Part shown: positions 33,069 through 41,156 of the stretch, piece after piece
Layout: every line of letters begins with the position of its first letter
Position numbering within the stretch: position 1 is the first letter of the stretch
NCBI GenBank assembly: GCA_900313235.1
Contig: OMQN01000011.1
Location: 1-46,026, forward strand
Length of the DNA: 46,026 nucleotides
Source: an uncultured Prevotellaceae bacterium
GTDB taxonomy: Bacteria; Bacteroidota; Bacteroidia; Bacteroidales; Bacteroidaceae
Direction of reading: 5' to 3'
Position numbers and translations under genes: made by a program
Notes under the pieces: model-generated
What the model saw: only the letters and a program-made list of their open reading frames with translations
Told to the model about the DNA's origin: nothing
Databases searched by the model: none

Positions 33069-33098
33069 GTTGTTTCGTTAATATTTATAATTTAGGTG

Positions 33099-33129
33099 CA
33101 AATATACACATATTTTTATAAATGGCAAA
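33099..33129 (-). promoter_or_regulatory. Promoter of the six-gene signalling-NRPS-receptor operon
   Basis: On the minus strand TTTG (33126-33129), exactly 19 nt, then TATATTTG (33099-33106) followed by CACC. A complete consensus; the start codon is about 30 nt downstream. No other promoter-like sequence is seen in the minute gaps between the six genes. Confidence 0.8.
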
Positions 33130-33158
33130 AAAATAACCGAAGTTTCCATATTTTTTTG

Positions 33159-33166
33159 TATTTTTG
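33159..33166 (+). promoter_or_regulatory. -7 element of the ATP-grasp-like gene
   Basis: TATTTTTG followed by CAG, only 9 nt before the ATG at 33176. If this is the promoter, the mRNA is almost leaderless. The divergent operon promoter lies 30-60 nt away. Confidence 0.6.
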
Positions 33167-33175
33167 CAGACGGAA

Positions 33176-34249
33176 ATGAAGACACTGCATATTTTCAATC
33201 CCGAACACGAGATTGCGTTGGCTGCAAATCTGGCGCATTTTACTCCACCTCATGCAGCCAGACAGCTGAAGGCCGACCTTGGGTGGTTGCCGGCTTTGTG
33301 GGCTGACACAGACGACTATGTGCTTGTAGAACACGCTGAGGCTTCACGCAAGAATTACGAACGATTACGCCGAAGACTGGGACGTCCTTTCACCATGTTT
33401 GTGGATCGTAGTGAGTTGTCCCACTTGGATGTACAGCAAGTGAAACCATGGGGCTGGGATGCCGCTTTAGTCACCGATTTGTGCCGATGGGGCTTGCCTG
33501 TCCGTCTTTTGCCAGAGACTTCCCGTCTGGATGGCTGGCGCCAACTGGCTCACCGTAGAACGTCCGCTCGCTTGCTGTCCTCGTTACGCTTAGAGGGTAC
33601 TGTTGGCGAGGCTGTAGAGTGCAGCGACGTTGAACAAGTGGCAGCGTGCTTGTCGCATTGGCAGCGCGTCGTTGTCAAGGCGCCGTGGTCGTCGAGTGGG
33701 CGAGGTGTTCGTTTCTACGACACCGAGCGTCTTGGTGGTGATGGAAAATTGATGGTTGACAACTGGATTCGCAATGTCATCAAACAGCAAGGCAGCGTGA
33801 TGGTAGAACCTTATTACAATAAGGTAAAAGACTTCGGTATGGAGTTTGAACGCCTTGCCAACGGACTGGTCTGCTATCAGGGGCTGTCGCTATTCCATAC
33901 CAAGAACGGTGCCTACATCGGCAACCTGCTGGCAACAGAGGAGGCGAAGCGTGCACTGATAGCGCGCTATCTGCCGCTGGAACTGCTTGACAACATCAAG
34001 CAAAGGATTATCGACAACGTACAGTTGGACGACTACCAAGGTCCCTTCGGCATTGATATGATGATTGTCAATTCTCAATTGTCAACGGTCAATTCTAAAT
34101 TATTATTGCATCCTTGCGTGGAGCTGAATCTGCGTCGTACGATGGGACATGTAGCGCTGAGCCTAACGCCTACAGACGATGACATTCGGAAGGTGATGCA
34201 CATAGAACTGACAGATCATTATAAGCTGCATATAAGAAAGGCTCAGTAG
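33176..34249 (+). CDS. ATP-grasp-like protein (hypothetical)
   Basis: 357 aa from the ATG at 33176 (MKTLHIFNPEHEIALAANLA); the frame continues upstream to a TTG inside the promoter box, which is unlikely to be used. The middle and C-terminal parts carry ATP-grasp hallmarks: VVVKAPWSSSGRGV as a glycine-rich ATP loop (about residues 160-173), a following VEPYYNK strand, and the Mg-binding end HPCVELNLRRTMGH. The substrate is unknown; it may be a carboxylate-amine ligase. Between GIDMMI and LLLHPC there are about 11 residues (VNSQLSTVNSK) encoded by a short AT repeat, where a normal loop is expected. A perfect palindrome at the stop codon ends the unit. Confidence 0.75.
   Translation: MKTLHIFNPEHEIALAANLAHFTPPHAARQLKADLGWLPALWADTDDYVLVEHAEASRKNYERLRRRLGRPFTMFVDRSELSHLDVQQVKPWGWDAALVTDLCRWGLPVRLLPETSRLDGWRQLAHRRTSARLLSSLRLEGTVGEAVECSDVEQVAACLSHWQRVVVKAPWSSSGRGVRFYDTERLGGDGKLMVDNWIRNVIKQQGSVMVEPYYNKVKDFGMEFERLANGLVCYQGLSLFHTKNGAYIGNLLATEEAKRALIARYLPLELLDNIKQRIIDNVQLDDYQGPFGIDMMIVNSQLSTVNSKLLLHPCVELNLRRTMGHVALSLTPTDDDIRKVMHIELTDHYKLHIRKAQ
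34065..34104. repeat. GTCAATTCT-type repeat inside the ATP-grasp-like gene
   Basis: ATTGTCAATTCTCAATTGTC then AACGGTCAATTCTAAATT: three imperfect copies of GTCAATTCT/GTCAACGGT in frame within the coding sequence. Confidence 0.75.
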
Positions 34250-34268
34250 AGATCTCTACTGAGCCTTT
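34237..34268. terminator. Perfect 32-nt palindrome, bidirectional terminator
   Basis: AAAGGCTCAGTAGAGA and its exact reverse complement, joined without a loop. It contains the stop codon of the ATP-grasp-like gene and lies between two convergent genes. Confidence 0.88.
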
Positions 34269-34290
34269 ATCTTTCTGTCTTGTTGGTTGC

Positions 34291-35397
34291 TTATTTCGCC
34301 AATTCGCTCTCAACAAACTGCTTGAGCTGCTCGCCACGAAGTCCTCGACGCAGAATCTTTCCTTTCTGGTCGACGACGATGGTGTGGGGGATAGAGGTGA
34401 TGTTGAACGTCTTTGCCACCTCATTGTCCCAATATTTCAAGTCGCTCATCTGTGGCCAGGGCAATTGCAACTTCTTGATGGCTGTTACCCATGAGTCTTT
34501 ATCCCGATCGAGTGATACACCGACAATGCCCAGACCACGCTCCTTATTGCTTTCATAGAGAGAAAGCATAAAGGGCATCTCCTGACGACAGGGACCGCAC
34601 CACGATGCCCAGAAGTCAATGATAGTAATTTTGTTCTTGCCAACCTCTGTCATAATAGAGAGGTTGCCACCCTCTGGCGTCTGTTGGGTGAAGTTCGGAA
34701 TGGTAGCACCCTCGGCAGTCTTGGCTGCTTTACGAATGGTTGCCTCTATCTGTTTGATGGCAGGACGCTGGCGACGGTCGTCCGTCAGTTTCTCGATAAG
34801 ACTGAGTCGCGTGCTGTTGTCTATCAACTCTTCTGGATAATACGTCAAGAGGAAGTAACCGAACTCGTTGTCGATATTCTTCTCCGTAGTCTCAACGACC
34901 ACCTTCGCAAAGCGCTTGTTGAGTTTCTCTATCTCGTCCATGCCACGCTCTTGCACCTCCTGGGCGACATTGCCGCCATAGATGTGCTCTGCGATGCGGT
35001 TAATCTCCTTGCCGATAACCATCACTGAGTCGTTCAGCCGTTGCCACTCGTTGTTACACGGCGTACCGCCAACGCGTGATGCTCCCGGGGTGGCAGACAA
35101 CTTGATGGTGATTTCGCCTGGCTCACGGATGAAAGCCGCATTGATCTCGTTCCTCGTGGCACTGTATACCATGCAGAGTGCAGTCTCCTCTTCGGCAGTA
35201 CCCTTAAAGCTAAAGGTGTTGCCCTTCATGACAATGGTGTCGCTAGGTATGCCGTTGACCATGTCAGAAGTCAAGAACAGCGTGTCGCCATCATCCAGTC
35301 CATCGGCAGTTCCTACCAACTTATAGGTCTGCGACTGACATCCCGCTAAGACGATAGTGAGGAAGTTAAACAATATACTGGTCAGAAATACTCTCAT
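34291..35397 (-). CDS. TlpA-like thiol-disulfide oxidoreductase lipoprotein (DUF4369)
   Basis: 368 aa. The signal peptide ends in a lipobox with Cys20 (IVLAGCQSQ). A DUF4369-like beta-rich domain (about 25-115) is followed by a helical linker and a thioredoxin fold with the redox motif WASWCGPCRQE (Cys267, Cys270). It probably reduces or oxidises cysteines of exported proteins in the periplasm. Its start overlaps the end of prs by 32 nt, so it is co-transcribed with prs. Confidence 0.92.
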   Translation of the reverse strand: MRVFLTSILFNFLTIVLAGCQSQTYKLVGTADGLDDGDTLFLTSDMVNGIPSDTIVMKGNTFSFKGTAEEETALCMVYSATRNEINAAFIREPGEITIKLSATPGASRVGGTPCNNEWQRLNDSVMVIGKEINRIAEHIYGGNVAQEVQERGMDEIEKLNKRFAKVVVETTEKNIDNEFGYFLLTYYPEELIDNSTRLSLIEKLTDDRRQRPAIKQIEATIRKAAKTAEGATIPNFTQQTPEGGNLSIMTEVGKNKITIIDFWASWCGPCRQEMPFMLSLYESNKERGLGIVGVSLDRDKDSWVTAIKKLQLPWPQMSDLKYWDNEVAKTFNITSIPHTIVVDQKGKILRRGLRGEQLKQFVESELAK

Positions 35398-36304
35398 TGT
35401 TAATCACTCTACGAATGGTTTCTGCAAACATGTCGGCAACGCTGAGTTGCTTTACTTTAGCACAACGCTGTGAGTAGGGGATAGAGTCGGTAAAGACAAT
35501 CTCTTCGAGTGCAGAGTTCTGCACACGTTCACTGGCAGGACCGCTCATCACACAGTGTGAGGCACAGGCACGAATGGTTTTAGCACCAGCCTCTTTCATG
35601 ATGTCGGCAGCCTTAGTGATGGTACCTGCAGTGTCAACCATGTCGTCGATGATGACGACATTCTTACCTTCCACGTCACCAATAATCTGCATCGTGGCTA
35701 CGACATTGGCACGGGCGCGTGTCTTGTTACACAATACCAGCGGGCATCCCAGAAATTTAGCATACGTGTTGGCGCGCTTCGAACCACCCACGTCGGGTGA
35801 AGCGATGACCAGGTCTTCGAGGTGCAGGCTCTGTAGATAGGGCAGGATGACGCCCGATCCGTATAGGTGGTCTACGGGAACGTCGAAGAAACCCTGTATC
35901 TGGTCAGCGTGCAGGTCCATCGTAATGACACGGTTGACACCAGCAACACTCAGCAAGTCGGCTACCAGTTTGGCACCGATAGAGACGCGTGGCTTGTCCT
36001 TGCGGTCTTGACGAGCCCAGCCAAAGTAGGGAATGACGGCATTGATGGTACGAGCCGAAGCACGCTTGGCAGCGTCAATCATCAGCAGCAGTTCCATGAG
36101 GTTGTCCGAGTTGGGGAAGGTGCTCTGTACCAGGAAAATGTCGCGACCGCGAATACTCTCCTCGTAGGATACGGCAAACTCGCCATCAGAGAACTTCGTC
36201 ATCTGAAGTTTTCCCAATGGACATCCAAGACTTTGACAGATTTTCTCAGCCAGGTACTTTGTAGCAGTACCTGAAAACACCATGTAGTTATTGTTTGAGC
36301 TCAT
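35366..36304 (-). CDS. prs: Ribose-phosphate pyrophosphokinase (PRPP synthetase)
   Basis: 312 aa. Makes phosphoribosyl pyrophosphate from ribose 5-phosphate and ATP for nucleotide, His and Trp synthesis. Family motifs: FSDGEFAVSYEESIRG, VITMDLHADQIQGFFDVPVD, SPDVGGSKRANTYAKFLG, and the PRPP-binding loop VVIIDDMVDTAGT. Length normal. The neighbouring lipoprotein gene overlaps its 3' end. Confidence 0.97.
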   Translation of the reverse strand: MSSNNNYMVFSGTATKYLAEKICQSLGCPLGKLQMTKFSDGEFAVSYEESIRGRDIFLVQSTFPNSDNLMELLLMIDAAKRASARTINAVIPYFGWARQDRKDKPRVSIGAKLVADLLSVAGVNRVITMDLHADQIQGFFDVPVDHLYGSGVILPYLQSLHLEDLVIASPDVGGSKRANTYAKFLGCPLVLCNKTRARANVVATMQIIGDVEGKNVVIIDDMVDTAGTITKAADIMKEAGAKTIRACASHCVMSGPASERVQNSALEEIVFTDSIPYSQRCAKVKQLSVADMFAETIRRVINNESISDQYIV

Positions 36305-36337
36305 CTTTTGGGGTTATGATTTGTAGATTAACATTTA

Positions 36338-36946
36338 CTATCCGATTGCTTTTCTGATTTTACAGAAGTGGTCTATCAGTGCTTGATATTCAAGTTCCTG
36401 ATGAATATTGAAGCGGTTCCAGAGGTCGCCGCTGATGACAATGCCTCCGAAGCCCAGGTCCTTGACAGCCTTGATGGTATCCAAGTTCATGCCTCCCAGG
36501 GCATATACGTGGCGGTCTATCAGTCCCTTGTGCGAGGCCTCTTTCAGTTCGTCCATGGTGAACGAGGCTTTTTGGTCGGGCTCCGTCTGACTGTCAAAGA
36601 TGTACTTCAGCATGACGTAGTCGGCATTTTTCTTGGCCTCTTTCAACAGGTTCAGGTGGGTACAGTATCTGCTGATGTTGCCCTTGTACCCCTTGGGGGC
36701 GGGTGTTGTCTCGTCGTTGATATGTATGCCGCGCAACTTATACTCCTCTTTTAAATAATAGTTGTCGTGCACGGTAATGCGCTTGCGGTATTCGTCGGGC
36801 AACAGCGTCAGCAGTCGCTCGGAATACATGGGTGATGAGTCGGGCTTGAAGAGATGCAAGTCGTCAAGTCCCGCTTCGAAAAGTGACGAGAGTATCTTGT
36901 CTTCCTCCACGAAGAACGTGGGTTGAGTCATCAATACGAGTTTCAT
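36338..36946 (-). CDS. Thiamine phosphate synthase-like (ThiE/TenI family) protein
   Basis: 202 aa TIM-barrel protein of the ThiE/TenI family. It has GLDDLHLFKPDSS near the N-terminus, GIHINDETTP in the middle and the phosphate-binding end YALGGMNLDTIKAVKDLGFGGIVISG. Several residues of true ThiE are not evident, so it may be TenI-like or a relaxed member. No TPP riboswitch or other thiamine gene is nearby. Its start overlaps the pheS stop by one base (TGATG), so it is translated from the pheS message. Confidence 0.8.
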   Translation of the reverse strand: MKLVLMTQPTFFVEEDKILSSLFEAGLDDLHLFKPDSSPMYSERLLTLLPDEYRKRITVHDNYYLKEEYKLRGIHINDETTPAPKGYKGNISRYCTHLNLLKEAKKNADYVMLKYIFDSQTEPDQKASFTMDELKEASHKGLIDRHVYALGGMNLDTIKAVKDLGFGGIVISGDLWNRFNIHQELEYQALIDHFCKIRKAIG

Positions 36947-38004
36947 CAGTTGGCTGCTTCAAATTCTTTTAAGAAGCGCACGTCGTTCTCAGAGAACATG
37001 CGCAGGTCGCTCACCTGATACTTCAGGTTGGTAATGCGCTCTACGCCCATACCAAAGGCATAGCCGCTGTAAATCTTAGAGTCAATGCCGCACTCTTCCA
37101 GCACGTTGGGGTCTACCATACCGCATCCCAGGATTTCTACCCAGCCGGTATGTTTGCAGAATCCGCAGCCTTCGCCACCGCAGATGAAACATGAGATATC
37201 CATCTCGGCAGAGGGCTCTGTGAAGGGGAAGTACGACGGACGCAGACGAATCTTGGTGTCGGCACCAAACATCTCGCGGGCAAACGACAGTAAGACTTGC
37301 TTCAAGTCAGTGAAGCTGACGTTCTTGTCGATATACAATCCTTCCACCTGATGGAAGAAGCAGTGCGCACGGGCAGTGATGGCTTCGTTACGATAGACAC
37401 GTCCTGGACAGATGACGCGGATGGGAGCGGTTAGTTTGCCGTCCTCGGTATGCATCTGCTCCATAACACGGGCTTGTACACTCGATGTATGCGAGCGCAA
37501 CAGAATATTCTTGGTAACATCATTGGGATGCTGCGAAACGAAGAAGGTGTCCTGCATGTCGCGGGCAGGATGGTCGGCAGCAAAGTTCATGCGGGTGAAC
37601 ACGTGCAGGTCGTCCTCCACTTCCGGACCGTCGGCAAGCACAAAACCCATACGTGAGAAAATATCAATAATCTCGTTGGTGACGATGGTCAACGGATGGC
37701 GTGTGCCCAACTGAACGGGGTAGGGAGTACGAGTCAGGTCAATGGCCTCGTCGCCCGACTCCTGTTCAGCACACTGCTCGCGCAACTGGTTGATGCGCTC
37801 GGTAGCCAGCGTCTTCAACTCGTTGATTTTCATACCTACCGTCTTCTTCTGGTCTGCCGCAACATTGCGGAAATCATTCATCAGAGCGGTAATCTCACCT
37901 TTCTTACTAAGGAACCTCAGTCGCAACTGTTCTACCTCGTCGGCATTCTTAGCACTCAGTGTCTGTACTTCTTTCAGAAGCTCGTCTATTTTATCAATAA
38001 TCAT
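36946..38004 (-). CDS. pheS: Phenylalanyl-tRNA synthetase, alpha subunit
   Basis: 352 aa class II aminoacyl-tRNA synthetase subunit. An N-terminal coiled coil (1-90) is followed by the catalytic core. Motif 2 region: CPGRVYRNEAITARAHCFFH. A zinc-finger-like cysteine cluster, CFICGGEGCGFCKHTGWVEI, precedes GCGMVDPNVL, and motif 3 is GYAFGMGVERITNLKY. pheT is not in the window. It has its own divergent promoter. Confidence 0.97.
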   Translation of the reverse strand: MIIDKIDELLKEVQTLSAKNADEVEQLRLRFLSKKGEITALMNDFRNVAADQKKTVGMKINELKTLATERINQLREQCAEQESGDEAIDLTRTPYPVQLGTRHPLTIVTNEIIDIFSRMGFVLADGPEVEDDLHVFTRMNFAADHPARDMQDTFFVSQHPNDVTKNILLRSHTSSVQARVMEQMHTEDGKLTAPIRVICPGRVYRNEAITARAHCFFHQVEGLYIDKNVSFTDLKQVLLSFAREMFGADTKIRLRPSYFPFTEPSAEMDISCFICGGEGCGFCKHTGWVEILGCGMVDPNVLEECGIDSKIYSGYAFGMGVERITNLKYQVSDLRMFSENDVRFLKEFEAAN

Positions 38005-38038
38005 AGCCTTTTTTTGATGTATTTCTCAAATTTTGTTG

Positions 38039-38046
38039 CAAAGGTA
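38039..38046 (-). promoter_or_regulatory. -7 element of pheS
   Basis: Minus strand TACCTTTG followed by CAAC, 35 nt upstream of the start; the -33 box is not clear. Confidence 0.6.
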
Positions 38047-38089
38047 CAAATAAATTAAAAATAAAAGGTGAAAAATTAAAGATTATTTG

Positions 38090-38097
38090 TATCTTTG
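38090..38097 (+). promoter_or_regulatory. -7 element of the DUF4348-murB-MBL operon
   Basis: TATCTTTG followed by CAAC, 29 nt before the ATG at 38126. It is divergent from the pheS promoter. Confidence 0.65.
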
Positions 38098-38125
38098 CAA
38101 CAAAATTTTGAGAGAAGATACAAAA

Positions 38126-38974
38126 ATGAGTTCACTCATGAGACTTAATGGTATTATTTTGGTTGTTGTGTTGGCACTGCTGACGGCATGCGGCGGCAAC
38201 AAAGGAGCACAGGTTGCTGAGGAAGTCCCTGCCGACTCTGTTCTTAATGATTCACTTCGTAACGACTCCCTCCAAGCGCTGGTAGAAGACTATCCCATGC
38301 CTAAGGCTGCCGATGAGCTCTTCGACGATTTCGTCTACAACTTTGTCGTCAACCGCAAGTTGCAGATGGAACGCATCCATTTTCCGCTGCCTGCTGAACA
38401 GAACGGCAAGGTGAAGATGCTGACGAAGAACGATTGGAAGATAGAACACTTCTTCATGCGCCAGGGTTACTACACGTTGCTCTTCGACAATGAGAAGCAT
38501 ATGGAGATTGTCAAGGATACCTCCGTCAACCATGCCATCGTCGAGAAAATTCATTTCGATACGCGCAAAATTGAACAATACATCTTTTATCGTAAACGGG
38601 GGGCGTGGATGCTGACGAAGATACGCCATATCCCGTTCTCACAGGATGTCAATGCCACATTCCTCACGTTCTACCAGCAGTTTGTTACCGACAAGACATT
38701 CCAGGGCAACAGTCTGGCAGAGAGTGTCAAGTTCGTGGGGCCCGACCCTGACGATGACTTTAACGTGATGGAAGGTATCATAACCCCCGACACGTGGGAA
38801 GCCTTTGCTCCTGACCTGCCCAAGAAGATGATTTACAACATCATCTATGGTCAGCCCAAACACGAGGGAAACTCTAAGATTTTTGTCATGCGTGGTATTG
38901 CCAATGGCTTGGAATTGGAGATGACCTTCAAGCGCATGAGCGGTCACTGGAAACTCGTCAAGCTCACAACATAA
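38126..38974 (+). CDS. DUF4348-domain lipoprotein
   Basis: 282 aa from the ATG at 38126; the open frame extends 13 codons upstream but only through promoter DNA. A lipobox (ALLTACGG, Cys22) marks it as a lipoprotein. The body matches DUF4348 as I know it: DELFDDFVYNFVVNRKLQMERIHFPLP (start of that stretch) and a C-terminal domain with RMSGHWKLVKL. The function is unknown. Its stop overlaps the murB start by one base (TAATG). Confidence 0.85.
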   Translation: MSSLMRLNGIILVVVLALLTACGGNKGAQVAEEVPADSVLNDSLRNDSLQALVEDYPMPKAADELFDDFVYNFVVNRKLQMERIHFPLPAEQNGKVKMLTKNDWKIEHFFMRQGYYTLLFDNEKHMEIVKDTSVNHAIVEKIHFDTRKIEQYIFYRKRGAWMLTKIRHIPFSQDVNATFLTFYQQFVTDKTFQGNSLAESVKFVGPDPDDDFNVMEGIITPDTWEAFAPDLPKKMIYNIIYGQPKHEGNSKIFVMRGIANGLELEMTFKRMSGHWKLVKLTT

Positions 38975-39972
38975 TGGTTGAAAAGTACGATTATTCTTTA
39001 TTGTCTCACAACACATTTGGCATCGACGCCAAGTGCCGTCGTTTCGTGGAATACACTACGGTGAAAGAGGCTCAGGAGATAGCCAAACAACTGCAGGAAC
39101 CCTATCTGTTGATTGGTGCTGGCAGCAATCTTTTGCTGACGAAAGACTTTGACGGCACAGTGGTTCATTCTGCTGTGAAAGGTATTGAGCGTCAGTCGGA
39201 TAGCTGTATTCGTTGTGGAAGTGGTGAAGTGTGGGATGAAGTCGTTGCCTGGTGCGTAGGCCATAGGCTTTATGGTGCCGAGAACCTGTCGCTCATACCT
39301 GGTGAGGTAGGTGCCAGTGCTGTACAGAACATTGGCGCTTATGGCGCTGAGGTCAAGGACTTGATAGAGACTGTCGAGGCCGTCGAGATTGGTACTGGCC
39401 GTTTGTGTGTTTTCTCTCGCGAAGAGTGTCAGTATGGCTATCGCGACAGCCGTTTTAAACACGAGTGGAAGAATAAGTACCTCATTACTCATGTTGTCTA
39501 CCGCCTGTCTGAAGATGAGAATCACCAGTCTACCGAGTATGGAAATATCCGTAGCGAACTCGACCGCCGAGGCATACAGGCACCCACCGCTTCGCAGTTG
39601 CGCCAGGTAGTCATCGATATCCGTCAGGCTAAACTCCCTGACCCACAGGTCACGGGCAATGCGGGCAGTTTTTTCATGAACCCTGTTGTCTGTCGCGAAA
39701 AGTTTGAGACCTTATTAGCGCAATATCCGGACATGCCACATTATTATATAGATGCCGACCACGAGAAAATTCCTGCCGGATGGATGATTGACCAGTGTGG
39801 TTGGAAGGGCCGTTCGCAGGGACGTGCAGGCGTCCATGACCGCCAGGCTCTCGTCCTCGTCAATAGAGGTGGTGCTACAGGTCAGGAGATTGTAGAACTC
39901 TGTGAAACCATCCGCCAAGATGTTCGTGAGCGCTTTGGCATCGATATCCATCCCGAAGTAAATATCGTATGA
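38974..39972 (+). CDS. murB: UDP-N-acetylenolpyruvoylglucosamine reductase
   Basis: 332 aa FAD enzyme making UDP-MurNAc for peptidoglycan. FAD-binding motifs: LLIGAGSNLLLTKDFDG, LSLIPGEVGASAVQNIGAYG. The catalytic Ser is in GNAGSFFMNPV (Ser232) and the C-terminal part has VNIV after a conserved FGIDIHPE. Overlaps the upstream lipoprotein by one base and the downstream MBL hydrolase by ATGA. Confidence 0.97.
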   Translation: MVEKYDYSLLSHNTFGIDAKCRRFVEYTTVKEAQEIAKQLQEPYLLIGAGSNLLLTKDFDGTVVHSAVKGIERQSDSCIRCGSGEVWDEVVAWCVGHRLYGAENLSLIPGEVGASAVQNIGAYGAEVKDLIETVEAVEIGTGRLCVFSREECQYGYRDSRFKHEWKNKYLITHVVYRLSEDENHQSTEYGNIRSELDRRGIQAPTASQLRQVVIDIRQAKLPDPQVTGNAGSFFMNPVVCREKFETLLAQYPDMPHYYIDADHEKIPAGWMIDQCGWKGRSQGRAGVHDRQALVLVNRGGATGQEIVELCETIRQDVRERFGIDIHPEVNIV

Positions 39973-40778
39973 AACTGACATTTTTAGGAACAGGAACATC
40001 GTGTGGCGTTCCCACTATCGGTTGCCACTGCTATACGTGTAGTAGTACCGACCCTCATGATAAGCGATTGCGTTGTTCGGCACTCGTAGAGACTGAACAG
40101 ACGCGACTGCTCATCGACTGTGGTCCAGACTTCCGCCAACAGATTATGCCGCAGCCTTTCCGCAAGATTGACGGCATTCTCATCACCCATGCCCACTACG
40201 ACCATATGGGTGGCATGGACGACATTCGTCCCTATTGTCAGTTTGGCGAAATCAATGTCTATGCCGACCCCATCGCTCGCAAAGGTATGCTAGAGATGCT
40301 GCCCTACTGTTTTGCAGATCACCGCTATCCTGGTGTCCCTGCCATCCAGCTCCACGAGATTCACAAGCATGAGGCCTTCCGCATTGGCGACATCGACATT
40401 GTTCCCTTTCAGGTGATGCACCACGACCTGCCCATCTTTGGCTATCGCATTACTCCTCTTGCAAAGCATCCCTCCTCCGAGGAGGGGAATGGTGGTAGGC
40501 TTCCCTCTTTAGTGTATATCACCGATATGAAGACCATTGCCGAAGAGGAAATACCCTATGTCGAAGGTTGCGACACCCTCATCGTCAACGCCCTGCGCCA
40601 GAAGCCCCATCACTCTCACCAGACCCTCTGCGAGGCTGTGGACTTTGCCAACATGATTGGTGCCCGCCAGACGTGGCTCATTCATTCCAGCCACGACATC
40701 GGCCGCCATCGGGAGGTCAACGCCTCCTTGCCCGGCAGTATCCAGATGGCATATGACGGCCAGGTAATAGAACTATAA
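39969..40778 (+). CDS. MBL-fold metallo-hydrolase
   Basis: 269 aa metallo-beta-lactamase-fold hydrolase of the PhnP/RNase Z-like type. Motif THAHYDHMGGMDD is at about residues 73-85; further metal ligands are in FQVMHHDLPIFGY and YITDMKT, with HSSHDIGRH near the end. Substrate unknown; cyclic nucleotide or phosphate ester is likely. An insertion of about 15 residues (AKHPSSEEGNGGRLPS) between two conserved strands is encoded by a REP-like palindrome. It overlaps murB by ATGA. Confidence 0.88.
   Translation: MKLTFLGTGTSCGVPTIGCHCYTCSSTDPHDKRLRCSALVETEQTRLLIDCGPDFRQQIMPQPFRKIDGILITHAHYDHMGGMDDIRPYCQFGEINVYADPIARKGMLEMLPYCFADHRYPGVPAIQLHEIHKHEAFRIGDIDIVPFQVMHHDLPIFGYRITPLAKHPSSEEGNGGRLPSLVYITDMKTIAEEEIPYVEGCDTLIVNALRQKPHHSHQTLCEAVDFANMIGARQTWLIHSSHDIGRHREVNASLPGSIQMAYDGQVIEL
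40457..40505. repeat. REP-like palindrome inside the MBL-hydrolase gene
   Basis: CCCTCCTC-C-GAGGAGGG forms a perfect 8-bp stem, followed by GGTGGTAGGCTTCCCTC. It is in frame in the coding sequence and similar in type to the palindrome at 15913-15929. Confidence 0.75.
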
Positions 40779-40832
40779 AGAGGAGGACATCAAGCTGAGA
40801 TACATCATTTGTTAGAAAAAACAAGTATCACT

Positions 40833-40885
40833 GTCACGTCTAACATTCTGTAAGACTGAATGTTAGACGTGACACCATTTTTTTT
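40833..40885 (+). terminator. Terminator-like hairpin with 16-bp perfect stem
   Basis: GTCACGTCTAACATTC (40833-40848), loop TGTAAGACT, then the exact complement (40858-40873), followed shortly by eight T (40878-40885). It probably ends the DUF4348-murB-MBL transcript. Confidence 0.85.
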
Positions 40886-40917
40886 GAGGGGACAATTCAA
40901 ACGAAGGTTGCCGTATC

Positions 40918-40980
40918 AGCCTATCTCATACCTGTATTAGCTTATCTCGTATCTATATTAGCCTATCTCGTGTCTGTATT
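40918..40980. repeat. Three tandem 21-bp repeats
   Basis: Units begin AGCCTATCTC or AGCTTATCTC and end GTATT/ATATT, at 40918, 40939 and 40960, with a partial fourth (AGCTGTAT) at 40981. There are no spacers, so this is not CRISPR. Confidence 0.85.
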
Positions 40981-41115
40981 AGCTGTATAAGTGGAGAATT
41001 CTCTAGAGAATTTTTGCTAAGTATGGCTGATAAATAACTGTTTTAGGCTGATATAATATCAGAGTTTCTCGCAGAGTGTCCAAAATACTGGACAATGGGA
41101 TACAGAAAAACAGGT

Positions 41116-41156
41116 GTCACACCTAACGCTCTGTAAGACTGAACATTAGGCGTGAC
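41116..41156. repeat. Second, imperfect copy of the 40833 hairpin
   Basis: GTCACACCTAACGCTC, the same loop TGTAAGACT, then GAACATTAGGCGTGAC. Arms differ from copy 1 and pair imperfectly. The flanks add GTGTCAC...GGTGACAC pairing, but no T-run follows directly. Confidence 0.7.

Noticed and set aside
36338-36960. TPP riboswitch or thiamine operon around the ThiE/TenI-like gene
   Set aside because: The gene starts inside the end of pheS, so there is no leader, and no other thiamine gene is nearby.
40918-40980. Tandem 21-bp repeats as a CRISPR array
   Set aside because: Repeats are directly adjacent with no unique spacers, and no cas gene is present.
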